From Grammothele lineata (taxonomy: Eukaryota > Basidiomycota > Agaricomycetes > Polyporales > Polyporaceae), in NCBI GenBank assembly GCA_002150815.3, contig NDFF03000024.1:124001-188000 (forward strand): DNA of 64,000 nucleotides, read 5' to 3'. Shown here one piece after another: positions 21,371-32,194 of the stretch. A program made the translations under genes and the position numbers. Below the pieces are notes generated by a model. The model made no database searches and was not told the DNA's origin. It saw only the letters and a program-made list of their open reading frames with translations. Each line of letters starts with the position of its first letter. Position 1 is the stretch's first letter.

Positions 21371-23718
21371 ATGCAAAGACTTGAGGCGCCTCCGACAGGA
21401 GACAAACAAATCTCATCAGGAGCTGCAGAGACGCCGCCCCTCGACAAAGTCATCGAAGATGCCGAACTTTGTGAGTCCTTTTCCCCTGTTTCTACACTTG
21501 ACTTGTATACATTGATATCTACCTTTGATCATCTCACAATTTTGCAACAGTAACCGCGATTCAAAAGGCGGGAGGGCCGCGACAGTATCTCGCCCGCTGC
21601 GTCGAGCAAGACCTACCATCTTCTACGCGCGAGGCGATCAAGCTCGTTGGCAGCGCGTTTTGGAGCCCCGCTCTATCTGAACCCTATCAATATTGGACCA
21701 TGCTTCCACATCTTCGCACCTACGTGTTTCTCAAAGAGTTCGACGATGGTACGTACTTGACGTTATTACTGCAACCTGTCACGCAGTAGGAGATTATCAG
21801 CTGATGTATAATCCAGTGCCCGATACTCTGCATTCGGCCTATGTATCCATGCTGAAGATAATAACTCAACGTATTGAAAACAATTTCGAGACCCGACTTG
21901 TGCTTGCTCGGCGAGCGGGCATTTCGTCGATCACCGGACAAGGTGGTCATATCAGGGGGGACGCTTCAGACCTGTACCGAGATTATAAGGCGGTGAGTGG
22001 TTTATGAGTCTCGCACGCCTGAATCCGAGCTTATGCATGTGATGTAGCTGGCCGGTCTTAGAAAGAAGACGGCCTTCACTCTGATGTACGTCATTCACAT
22101 TGACCTTTCCTGTATACACGAGTTCTCACGCTGTCGTAGGAGCAATCCCCTCCACCTGTACAAGGACGCCATTCCATACCTAAAAGCAATCATCGAGACG
22201 GACGCACGCTGGAAGGCGTCGTTTGGAAATGAGCAGCCGTCCACGATAACGATGTGAGTGTCCGACCTTCACCCAGTGCGAGTATTTGAAGAGCTAACGT
22301 CCATTTGCATAATTAGAGAAGTATGGGAGTTGCTTGCAGATTGCTGTATCCTTGTCGGGGATTATCGTGAGGCCAAAGACGCGAGTGAGCGGGTCTTGGA
22401 GATGGCTGCGCATATGCTCCATAAGAGTCCACGCGACGAGATCTTGCTCGTCAAAGTACGGCTTCATCTTGCATTCGTTCTGAAGCGGTTGGGTATAGAC
22501 CCCGATGGTCAGCGCGAGTAGGAATTTTTCGCTCTCTTTCTGTACCCTGCGATTCACTCCGGTGTTCTATAGACATTTGGCATACTCGGAGAGGGTGCTG
22601 AGGCGGTATCCTCTGTTATTTCCTGCCAGCACCCTGCGGCGCTTTCTCGTCCTCGAAGGGAACGTATCCCACCCAGTCCTGGACGCGCTGGGTGGCGAGG
22701 CGTGGATAGATTCGCTCGAGTCCCGCGCGAAGATCCCAATCAAGGAAGGGAATCGCGAAGGGCGGTCGTGCGAAAATTGCGGTGCGCTGGAGTTCTCGAG
22801 AACGCTATTCCGCTGCTCGCGGTGCGGATTCGCTCATTATTGGTGCGCATGTTCTCCCCGCATCACGGTCACTCGTCATTTAAAATCTACGAGCGCAGCT
22901 CAAAAGAGTGCCAGAAAGCGAACTGGAAGAAGCACAAGTACGTACTTGTCTTCTGTGCTCATCTTATGCCAACATCATTCTAACTCATTCATCCCTCAGG
23001 CCGATATGCACGTACGTACTCCGAGCTCGAAGCGCTCTTACGTCTCACGCATCTCACTCACATGCATCAACCTTGTCGTCAATCAGAAACGCTACTAATT
23101 GTCGCGCCCAGCTCGCAGAGAAGGCCGCTCGCTCCTCTTCCCCCGCCCGCTACATGCGCGTTCACGAAGACTGGGCTCTCTGGCTGCGCACAAGCATGCA
23201 CGACATCACGCTCGCGCAGGGCGTCGCGCTCGGGCTGCACCGCGACCCCGCGCGGAGCGCGACGCACGCGCTCGTGCTCTTCGTCGAGCACGTCCCCGGG
23301 CCGCGCGACGTGCGGGAGCGGTTCCGCGCGATGAGCGCGGGGGTGTATCCCCTCCAGGCGGCGATGTGGGCGTACGCCGCTATGGGCGGCATGTCGGAGG
23401 CCCGGGGCATGCAGGACTTGGAGAACGCGAGAGGCGCGACTCGACATGATGACCCGGATGCGATAATGGTGACTGTGGTCACGTACGTCGTCGACCTCGA
23501 GGCGTTCACGCTATATACCGGTACGTCTAAGTGTGTAATTGCGGATCTCGTAGAGATGGAGGTCTAACCTTGACTCTTCCACAGCGAGTACGTCGCTCAG
23601 CCGGATCCGCGACCGGGGGCCTTCTGTTGACTGGCGCAAGGTCCTCGGAGTCACTACGCCCGCAAAGCCGTTAGGGGAGTTCGCGGGTGCCTCTGACGCG
23701 GAGCACATCTTCGATTAG
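21371..23718 (+). CDS. MYND-type zinc finger protein
   Basis: Multi-exon gene of roughly 600 residues, starting MQRLEAPPTGDK and ending with TAG at 23716-23718. The MYND zinc finger is assembled from CENCGALEF, then FRCSRCGFAHY (about 22769-22845), then after an intron CSKECQKANWKKHK, and after another PICT. The splice TG|gtgcgc...gcgcag|C restores the canonical Y-C-S-K-E-C-Q run, and the full C-x2-C...C-x2-C...YC-x3-C...H-x3-C set is present. MYND fingers bind zinc and mediate protein-protein contacts. The N-terminal half (exons near 21550-22520) looks alpha-helical, with leucine-rich stretches as in TPR-like repeats, for example REVWELLADCCILVGDYREA. The C-terminal part (DWALWLRTSMHDITLAQGVALG) is typical of basidiomycete MYND proteins of unknown role. 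Confidence 0.82.
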
Positions 23719-24833
23719 GCAACAGCTGGGGACGGTATAGAAATGGCTAATTGTGACCTAGTGCAACTCCTTCTCTGTGTTCGCGGCAGTGTAGTAAAGT
23801 GTCCTTGAGATCATACTAAATGCCGTGTCTGTGGAAGTAAATTCAAGTACTTGATCATTTGTCCAGCATAAACAAGGCAAAAAGTAAATTTAGCATGTTG
23901 CTGGCGTGCATTGGTTGAGATCAGTATTGAGGCAGGTGTGAGACCAAGGGCAGGGACTACACGTCCGTACTGAAGCCTACATTCTCATCCTACAATGTGC
24001 TGTAATTGTATTGAATGTTCACATGCATGTAGTATGCCACAGAAATGCGCGCGGGGGCCTAAGGACCAGAAGAAAGAGCCCGTCATCAATTGTAGGTTCC
24101 TTCTCGAGGCATCCATTATGTCAATGGGATTCTCAAAGGCCTACGAGTGTCCCTGCACGGTCATGCAGCGATTGCTCACTGCACGGTCTGCAAGGTCATC
24201 GTCCTCTCGATACGAATATACCGCTGAAATAATCGCGCGCCTAGTGACTCTACAAGCGTACACTAAGGGTGCTGCACCAGTTCCCATGAACTCGGACCTA
24301 CCGTCGGAGACACTGCACGCAGCTGCCAATATCCCCAAGGCACGCCGCGTTCACTGCACATCTTCTTTCAGAACCACCCCATGCCTACGGCACACCTCGC
24401 CACCTGCTCGAACCCGTACGTATCCGCCCTTCCCCGACCCACACTCGTTCTCTGTGCGCCCCTTCGCGCGGGGAACAGCCCCCCGCCGTGCAGTGCCGAA
24501 CCGACGTTGTGGTCCAACATGGACCTCGATGGGCGCGCAAGCCGTGTATGGTCCACAGTAGTCGCACCAGGCTCTCCTTGAGCTCGCCTCCTACTAGTAT
24601 CGGGGAGGCCGCCGCTCCCCGCGCCTGACCTATTGCAAGGCTGAGGATATCTAATGTGTTATAAGCACTAAGGACGCCTCGTATCTTGGGCGTTTTCGGC
24701 TGGAGTTCTAATTATCCTTGTTCCGGAATCGGACTCGTCTTCCCCGAGAGCGTACATGGAAAAAAGTACTATTAAAGACCCCATCTATGTCATTGACCTC
24801 GGTTCTCTTTGCAGCTACGCTTCTTGGCCGCTT
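23719..24833. other. Intergenic region, no supported gene
   Basis: About 1.1 kb. An open frame of 188 codons at 23995-24561 (+) begins with a cysteine-rich stretch (CCNCIECSHAC) but shows no recognised domain, no paralogue and much overlap with minus-strand frames. I do not call it. Confidence 0.45.
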
Positions 24834-25922
24834 CTACGACAAGTCCTCCTTAAACTCGACGCCGTACTGCGCACAAGCCTCTCGAATCTGCTCGAACCCG
24901 ACCGTCTCTGCGGCCCTGCTCCGGGTGAAGATCACCCGCCTCTCCGTCGCAGGCCGTGACAGGAAGCCATATCTGAGCGCAGCGATGATGTTGTACCCGG
25001 CAAGCGTCCATTGCACCGTGCAAGGGCCGCCCTCAGTACTTCGGGTCGCGATTCGGAATGGCTGGAGGGTGACCGTCGTAGCAGTGTGATCGGGGTCGAC
25101 ACGTTTGAGCAGGACAGGCATGTCGAGGTGGAGGTGGCGCAGCTTCGGGAAGAATCTGCGTAAAAGACCTATGCCCACGCAACCGTCCTTATGGAGCTGG
25201 TGGCTGGTGATCGGGTTTACGACCTGAGTTCTACGGGGCCGGCCGAGACACCCACACGAGGGATAGCCCTCCATACGCAGGAACGTCACTGTAGGTAGCG
25301 ACCAGGTACTCGTATCGGGGGTGACGGTGTCGATGCCGATGTCGTCGTCGGAATTGTATTCAGAAATTGACCAATCCCTGCATCGAAGGTATAAGTGTGT
25401 TATCGGGCCAAATTGACTGTCGAGGTTCTTGAAGAGAGTGTTCAAGACTGGATACCACAGGAGGCAGTTGTTGCCACGGCGGTAGGATTCGATGGTGACC
25501 TGAGAGGGCTCCATTCTGCCAAGCGCTGCGAGCATGCTTGTCACGTCAACGTCAGACCGCGATAACCAGCATGGGCTGCTTAGCCGCCCCATCCACCATT
25601 TTGGGAGGTATGTCGCATCAATACGAACGTGCCGGGCTATGATCGCAGGGGAACGTGATTCTGAGCGGGAAGCCTCTCCGATCCTGTCAACGCTTTGATT
25701 GTAGATATCGAAGTCTCCCCGGCCCGAACGCTCGAGCGTGAAGACTGGGTGTCGGGTAGCAACGAATGCGATGATCATCCCGAGAGCAGGGTGAGCGTCA
25801 GAGAGGGCGTCGTAGAGCTGCTGTCGTTGCGAGACATGGGTAGTAGCTGTCCACGCGTCCTTGAAGATGGCTTCTATCATCTCTACGGGGAGTGGGAGTG
25901 TGGCTGATCCAAGTTCCGTCAT
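24834..25922 (-). CDS. Uncharacterised F-box-like family protein, copy 1 (CxC...HxxxGC motif)
   Basis: Intronless frame of 362 residues. It is one of four paralogues here (others at 26940, 32195 and 34391). An N-terminal F-box-like helix, LPLPVEMIEAIFKDAWTAT, is followed by RQQLYDALSDAHP and RHVRIDATYL. The middle has LPTVTFLRMEGYPSCGCLG, then HKDGCVGIGLL, LRHLHLDMPVLLKRVDPDHT and TLQP. The C-terminus has LAGYNIIAALRYGFLS, then RRVIFTRSRAAETVGFEQIR and FKEDLS. The cysteines of PxCxC and the His-x3-Gly-Cys are kept in all copies. F-box proteins usually bring substrates to SCF ubiquitin ligases, but the F-box match is weak and no function is known. Confidence 0.75.
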   Translation of the reverse strand: MTELGSATLPLPVEMIEAIFKDAWTATTHVSQRQQLYDALSDAHPALGMIIAFVATRHPVFTLERSGRGDFDIYNQSVDRIGEASRSESRSPAIIARHVRIDATYLPKWWMGRLSSPCWLSRSDVDVTSMLAALGRMEPSQVTIESYRRGNNCLLWYPVLNTLFKNLDSQFGPITHLYLRCRDWSISEYNSDDDIGIDTVTPDTSTWSLPTVTFLRMEGYPSCGCLGRPRRTQVVNPITSHQLHKDGCVGIGLLRRFFPKLRHLHLDMPVLLKRVDPDHTATTVTLQPFRIATRSTEGGPCTVQWTLAGYNIIAALRYGFLSRPATERRVIFTRSRAAETVGFEQIREACAQYGVEFKEDLS

Positions 25923-26939
25923 TGATCGCCCTCGAGCCGTGCAACAATGGTCCCAGTGAGGTGGAAAAGAACGCCGTCTGTTTCCGGACGGTGGAATGTC
26001 GTAAATGAAGGGCTAATATCAAGTAGGGCGACGTACTTACATCAAGCCGTCTTAGCAGCTGGCGAAAGGGGAGGGGTGGTGGCCTGCATTTGCAACATGA
26101 GTAGGAACGTTGTATTTATGTCTACAGCCAAGGATTGCACTTACATACACGTCAAGGAAATGTTTGCGCCGTGCACTGTGGCCGAGGTGGATTGGACAAA
26201 GGGCTGCCCAGTGCCTACGCAAAACGGCTGCGGCGTGCGCACCATCGTACTTACATGCCATGAGCTGCGTCCGCGTCGACTTCGGCCAAAGCCTTCAAAC
26301 ACAATGCTTGGGCAAAGCAACAGGACGTTTAGCGTCTGCGTGGCCTCTGCGTGACTTTGAGCGGAGGTACATAGTTGCACCAGCGCGGCCAAAGCGCGAC
26401 CACCGTCCGACTCGCGCTGCGAGAAAGCGTTGGCAACGTGACTCAGATCTCAGACCCGTCTCGTCTACCAGCTCAAGCGCGCGCGAATAGGGATAGATAG
26501 CAAAATAGAGTACGCACTGGGAAGAATTAGCAGCCAAGATTGTGTAGAACTGAAAAAGAGACGGGAGATCCAGTCTTCTTGGCGGGGATCTAGTACTAGT
26601 AGGGCGTTGTCGACATCGCGATGACCCGGGGAGTCTTGTTCAAGAATGTTGAGGCGGTACTACGCCTGGCGCCTGCCACCGTGCAGTATCTCCAATGATC
26701 TAACGCTTTAATCCTCTCGAAGAGAGCAGGCAGCGAAAAGTAGCGCCGTTGTGTCTAACGGACAGGCGGACTCGTAAACGAGCTATGAGGGAGGTTGGTG
26801 TGCAGTGGAAAACTCGGTCGCCGGCGGCTCGTCTGAGGCGCATCACCTCCGGTAAATATTACGTAACAACCTTCGAACCAGTACTAAAGAGGCGCCCATT
26901 CCGACTCCCTTTCAACTTGAAGTTCCAGCCACACTTTTT
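25923..26939. other. Intergenic spacer between family copies 1 and 2
   Basis: About 1 kb; no supported gene. Promoter of copy 1 and 3' flank of copy 2. Confidence 0.45.
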
Positions 26940-28064
26940 CTACGACAAATCCTCCTTGAACTCAATCCCGTACTGCGCGCAAGTCTCTCTAATCTGCTTG
27001 AACCCAACAGTCTCCGTCTCCCTGCTCCGGGTAAAGATCGTCCGCCTCCTCTTAGGCGACGCCGGCCGGGACAAAAAACCGTACTGGAGTGCCGCAACGA
27101 TGTTGTATTCCGCGAGCGACCACAGCGTACGGTTCTCGCCGCCCTGGCCGTCCCGGAACGGGGCGGGCTCCAGGGTGATTGTGCTGGCCGTATGGTCCGG
27201 GTCGATGCGCTTAAGGAAAACGGGTTCGTCGAGGTGGAGGTGGCGCAGGTTCGGGAGCCCGCTCAGCAGGCCTACGCCCGCACATCCCTCGAAATGGAGA
27301 TCGCGGCTGTTGGCTGTATGAACACCGAGTGGGATCTCCGGATAGCCGAAGCACCCGCACGAAGGGTAACGCTTGAACCGCAGGAACGTCACCGTGGGCA
27401 GAGACCACACACGCGCGCTGCTGCTGGTATCGAATTCCCCCGGGTTGTGGTAGGCGAGATCGTCGCCGTTGACTGCCGACCCCCACAACCGGCCGCACTG
27501 GATATAGACGTGTGTCAGCGAGCGGAAGTTGCTCGCAAAGCTCTGGAAGAGCAGTCCCATGGTTGGGTACCAGACGAGGACGTCATGACGGCTGCTGGAC
27601 GCCGGATAGAACTCGACCGTGATCTGAGCGGGGTTGAGTCGGCCGCACGCCCGGTGCGCGTCGCTCCAGTATGCGTCGAAGTGCGATAGTGGCGTCGGCT
27701 CATAGCTCCTTTTCATCCTCTCGAGGATCGGCACGCTCACTCGGACATGCGGGATTGTGGAGGCTGGAAGAGGCGATTCGGCGTCCTGGCACACCTGTCT
27801 AGACCGAGTCCCGATCCTCTCGAGGCTGCGACTGTAGATGTCGATATCCCCGCGTGACGAATGGAGCCCGAAGACGGGGTGCTTGACAGTGACTCGCGCG
27901 ATGATGCAGCCAAGGGTAGTAGGATGTGCCTCGGCAAGGGCGTCGTAGAGCTGCTCTCGATCCTCGGTGAGCGTGGTAGTCGTCCACACGTCCGTGAAGA
28001 TGGCTTCAATTATCTCCACTGGGAGCGCAAGCCGGGCTGAGGCCTCCACTAGTTCTTCCTCCAT
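26940..28064 (-). CDS. Uncharacterised F-box-like family protein, copy 2
   Basis: Intronless, 374 residues, closest in sequence to copy 1: both end FEQIR or FKQIR...CAQYG[VI]EFKEDLS, and their 3' ends share long nucleotide stretches. N-terminus LPVEIIEAIFTDVWTTTTL, then REQLYDALAEAHPT and HVRVSVPIL. The motif is YPSCGCFG...LHFEGCAGVGLL, then LRHLHLDEPVFLKRIDPDHT, TLEP, LAEYNIVAALQYGFLSRP and RRTIFTRSR. Same strand as copy 1, about 1 kb upstream of it, which suggests tandem duplication. Confidence 0.75.
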   Translation of the reverse strand: MEEELVEASARLALPVEIIEAIFTDVWTTTTLTEDREQLYDALAEAHPTTLGCIIARVTVKHPVFGLHSSRGDIDIYSRSLERIGTRSRQVCQDAESPLPASTIPHVRVSVPILERMKRSYEPTPLSHFDAYWSDAHRACGRLNPAQITVEFYPASSSRHDVLVWYPTMGLLFQSFASNFRSLTHVYIQCGRLWGSAVNGDDLAYHNPGEFDTSSSARVWSLPTVTFLRFKRYPSCGCFGYPEIPLGVHTANSRDLHFEGCAGVGLLSGLPNLRHLHLDEPVFLKRIDPDHTASTITLEPAPFRDGQGGENRTLWSLAEYNIVAALQYGFLSRPASPKRRRTIFTRSRETETVGFKQIRETCAQYGIEFKEDLS

Positions 28065-29153
28065 GAAACGTCCTTGTGACTAAGGGGTACGGGCAGGGAT
28101 ACAAAGTGGTCCGAAGATGGGCTGTTCCAGGAGAGGGAGAGTGCTAACGGGTAGCCTCAACACGCAGGGCGCACGATCCTAATATAAGGCCCTGTCCAGC
28201 TCGCTTCTACGTCTGCAAACGCAGATACCAACGTCCCTTGTCCAGCATCGGCGCTCACCATGGCAGATTTGACGACGTGACAGGACTCAGAACAGGGCTT
28301 TGATAGTTGATACTCGTCTCACCCGGAGACATTACCACCCGAGTTAGAATCCCTCTGTTCAGTTGAAGCTGCGGCAACTCCGCGTCGAGGCGGGCAACAG
28401 GGCAGCCACAGCCTCTTTCCGTTACAGCACCAGATTCGTGACCAACCTCCACGTTGCACCGCGACACTGGTTCACGCAAAGTGGGATTTGACAGGTGAGA
28501 TGGGTTTTGCGGGGGAAGATCTAGAGGGACAATTTGAGTAGGCGCGATGGTAGATGTTCAAGTTCCTCTCACTCTCTCCTAGTTTCCCCCAACTAGACCA
28601 ATTCTGCGCACCACGGAGGAAGGGGATGACGTGCGCTATGACTCTCCCCGTCCACTCGAGCCAACGAAACGGAAAACACAGCAATTGAAGACCAGCACCG
28701 AAAACAAGAAAAGAAAAAGTCCGTGCGCGCCGCGGCCGACGAATAGATATTGACGTACAGTACTGGACGTAAGTAACACCAACAAACCGCCCAAAACTCT
28801 GTAAACCAGAATCAGGAAGGCAGTCTTCGTCGCGAAATGTCTCTGTTTGTCTTTCAGCGAGAAGTCCTGACAAGGGGTCGTGATAACCGGATCGGATCGA
28901 GCAGACGACAGCAGCGCGCGGTAAGAGCCTCGGCCCACAGCACGAGAACGACGAACGATGAACGATGAACGAGTGTCTATTGGCGTAAGGACTGTGGGGT
29001 ATCGTGATACGTCTGTATGTATGCGTCTGCGTGCTACGCTGTCCGAGGTCGAGCCTGCCTGCTTGCCGTCTGCGTTGCGTCGCGCGAACTGACCACGCCT
29101 GATGAGTCACGTGTTTTCTGAGAACGGGAAAGGAGGGGAAAAGACGCACCTGC
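28065..29153. other. Intergenic region
   Basis: Between copy 2 of the F-box-like family and the tetraspanin gene, both minus strand. It holds the promoter of copy 2 and the 3' flank of the tetraspanin. A long minus frame (28472-29395) overlaps the end of the tetraspanin in another frame and has no domain. Confidence 0.45.
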
Positions 29154-31261
29154 TTAACGGTTCGCCAACTGGTCGTACTTGCCGCCGCCGCCGGCGTACG
29201 AGGCGTTGTTGCCCGAGTAGGGCATGGTGGGCATCGCGTCGAGCTGGAGGTTGGAGCGCGAGCGCGCCATGACCTCCGACGCGACGTCGTTGCCGTACTG
29301 TTCTGCGAGTTGGCTGTAGACGCAGGCGCGGGAGGTGTGTCAGTAACAACGGCCACAAGAGAGGAGGAGGGAAACGGGGGGGGGGAGAGACGCACTTGGC
29401 ATAGTTATCCATAATAACCGCCATCGAGTTCATATTCAGACGGTACGCCTTCGGCATCATCCCCTTCCCGAACCTATACGTCACATGGTTCGAGCACAAC
29501 AGCGCCGCGACCATGATCGCGATCTGCGCGGGGACGATCGAGAACACGACGATGTACCACCGCTTCAAAATGACCCTCTCAAAGTCGATGTACGGGGCCT
29601 TGCACCCGGGGAGCAAGCTGCGCGCGTAACACGTCTGCGAGACGGTCGCCTCAATAAAGGGGTTGAAGTACCCGCAGCAGTGGAGCTGGTTCTGAATGCG
29701 GAGACGGCCGTCGAGCCCGAGGTCGCGGGACCACTGCGCGTTGACCTTCCCCTCGAGGTTGAAGGTGCGCTTCTTGTAGGTGATGTACCCCGGGGTGACG
29801 AGCATGGCGAAGCAGATCCAGAGCATGAAGGAGTACACGGCGAGGAAGGCGCGGTTGTTGAGCAGGATGCCGGACCAGCCGATGAGCGAGGTGAGCACGC
29901 CGAGCGCGGCGGCGACGGTGGAGATGATGAGCTCTTCTTGGTTGCCGACGCGGATGATGTCTGCGTGCGTCCAGACGTTGAAGTGGACGAGCAGGCACGC
30001 GATGAGGCCCGTTAGAGAATATATGGAGAACTGCAAGTACGTCAGCGCACGTTAGATTCAAGAATATCGAGTGAAACGGGACTGAATGCATGGAATTATC
30101 TATCCCTCCACGCCCCACGGTGGCCGTTCCGCGAGAACGGAGACCGAGCATGGCGAAGGCGCTGCGGGTGCCACGGGCCAATATGCCCGGCAAACCCGGA
30201 ATACCCGCCGCATCGCCCAACGCCACCTTGTAGCCCCTGCCGAGAAACGATTCGGGGAGTAGGGTCCCCGAGGCAATGCCCACGGTCATATTTCTGTCGC
30301 AGGCACAGACGAAGGAAGAGGTAGTTGTGCTGAAGAGTAGGAAGGACGGAGACGGCGGATCATGCGGCGGTGACGGGCGCCCTGTCGGGGGTGACCGTCC
30401 CGAGCAGGGGCAACTGCTCCACGCCATGGCTGAAGAGCAAATGCGTGCACGGATGACGACAGAGGCCAAGGGCATGGCAAAGGCTTGGGACAGAGGACGC
30501 CCGCCGCACCGTATGGTGTAGACGGGCGCTCCATCAACAAGGAGCGCCCCGAAGGAGATATCTCCAGGGTGATGGACGCAATCCGCAGCCCTGATGCCAG
30601 CAGAACGGTGAAGGATGGGTGCAAAGGCCACGAAGGTTTGGTAGGAGAGCAATAAAAAAGCGCAGAAGGGGGCAAGAATACCGAAAAAGACGTCGAGAAT
30701 AACGAGACTCACAAAGAGGTTGGAGAAGAAGAGGACCCATTTAAACCGGTTCCACCGCAGCCGGCCTCCTTTCCGGCCCTTACCCACGTCGACACCGTCG
30801 TAATCGTCGTCGTTCTCGCCGGGCATGCGCGACTCGTTCGCCTTGAAGGCGTCGCGGCCGCCACCGCGCTTCGGGAGGGCGATGCCGCCGACCTTGTTGC
30901 CCTTACGGCGCTTCATGCCGCCGCCCAGGTCGGAGAACTTGGAGGGCAGGTAGTTGACGGAAAGGGAGGTGGGGAAGCCCTTGGCATCGATGAGGGGCGT
31001 GCTGTTGCCCGGGGACGAGGAGCGGAAGGAGCTGGCGCGGGAGCCATAGGGGATGTTGGGGGGGTCGAGGCCGGAGGAGTTGTTGTTCATGCCCGCGAGC
31101 ATGTAGCGGGTGGAGTTGGCGTTGGACTGGACGGAGGGGGAGTGGGAGTTGATGGACGAGGACCTGGAGTGGCTGTCGACGTCGGCGGGGACGGCGACGG
31201 GGGCGGCGAGGCCGGCGTCGTGCGGTTGCCAGTGGGGGTGTTCAGATGAGGGGACGCTCAT
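29154..31261 (-). CDS. Tetraspanin-like membrane protein with long cytosolic N-terminus
   Basis: Exon 1 (31261-30714) encodes about 180 mostly disordered residues (Ser/Asn/Gly-rich, then KRRKGNKVGG and DDDYDGVDVG) and the start of the first membrane helix (WNRFKWVLFFSNLF). A 682-nt intron (30031-30712) joins in phase 0 to FSIYSLTGLIACLLVHFNVW. More helices follow, then the extracellular loop with LHCCGYFNP, the CCG signature of tetraspanins, plus later loop cysteines (SQTCYARSLLPGC). The fourth helix is in WYIVVFSIVPAQIAIMVAALL. A final short exon ends GGGGKYDQLANR with TAA at 29154-29156. Tetraspanins organise membrane microdomains; fungal ones (Pls1, Tsp2) affect infection structures or development. 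Which class this is I cannot tell. Confidence 0.83.
30031..30712 (-). other. Unusually long intron of the tetraspanin gene
   Basis: Starts gtgagtctcg and ends tacttgcag. At 682 nt it is about ten times the usual size here. The frame entering it stays open across the intron and beyond (to 29651), which is not expected by chance alone but is easier in GC-rich DNA. It may hide an unrecognised exon or an old insertion. Confidence 0.6.
30524..30549. repeat. Perfect 9-bp inverted repeat inside the tetraspanin intron
   Basis: GGGCGCTCC and its reverse complement GGAGCGCCC are separated by 8 bases (atcaacaa). The stem is GC-rich and would form a strong RNA hairpin. Confidence 0.8.
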
Positions 31262-32194
31262 GGGCGGGGACGGGGAGGAGGAGGAAAGTCTGGAGACTCA
31301 CGAAGGACTGTGCTCCATCTAGGACGGGCGCATGTGCGGGTTTATGAAAACGAACGGACGGAGGGTTGGGGTTGGAGCGCAGGCGAGGACGAGGCGGTGA
31401 AGAGACGACGGCGGTCAGCGTCAACGGAGAGCAGCAACGTGGGGGCCGAGGCGGACTGGATTCGCACGTACAACCGGCTCGGGCTGGGGGCTCGGCGAAG
31501 ACGCCCCCAGCTGGCGCTGGGCGTTCGAGTCCAGGTAGGTCGACCACATCCGCTGCATCGTACACGGCCCACTATCCTACACGACAGTACAGAGAGTGCG
31601 AGACAGAGTGAGAGTGAGCGCGGAGTATTGTTGCCGGTCTTCCACACAGATGTCTTTATCCTCCATCCCTCCCTTTCTCACTCGCCCCGACCTTCCACGT
31701 GGCTTGTCTCTCCGCTCGCCCAATCCGTTTCTTCCGTGCCACCGCAGCTCGGCCCCCGCTTCCAGCCTCTCTCTGATCGCCCCGGAGTTTCTGATCACTT
31801 CCCGCACAACGCTCGTCGTCCATCCTCGGTATCGACGACGACATCCTCGACACTCGTCTTTGCACAGAACTACATACTGCCTGTCACCGCCCACGACTGC
31901 GTATCCGCCGCCGAAACAAAATCCGTGATCAGCCACGCGTGATCGCTGCGTATCTCCACGGTGTCCCCCCGCCGCGCCAGTCACTCTATAAGAGGCTCCA
32001 AAGATGCAGCCCATCTCCGTCTTCAACCAGCCCCAACTTCTGCCCGGCGTTCCCAGCACACCTGCGGACTGACAAGGCCCCAAATTCGGTCTGTCGTCCC
32101 CTTCTATTCTCGTGCGTCAGTCAACAGCTGATGTTTCATCCCGACGCAGTGACGGACGTCGCGCTATTCATATCGCGCCCTCCTCGATCTAATT
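31262..32194. other. Divergent intergenic region
   Basis: Between the tetraspanin start (-) and F-box-like copy 3 (+). Contains the promoters of both. Overlapping open frames show no domain. I see nothing else. Confidence 0.45.

Noticed and set aside
23995..24561. 188-codon plus-strand frame with a cysteine-rich start
   Set aside because: CCNCIECSHAC is suggestive, but there is no paralogue, domain or splice pattern, and both strands are open here.
28472..29395. 307-codon minus-strand frame
   Set aside because: Overlaps the tetraspanin end in another frame and has no recognisable motif.
29485..30015. 176-codon plus-strand frame opposite the tetraspanin
   Set aside because: Highly charged antisense shadow of the membrane helices; no start context or domain.
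31310..31942. 210-codon plus-strand frame upstream of F-box-like copy 3
   Set aside because: Low-complexity promoter-type sequence, open in several frames, no domain.
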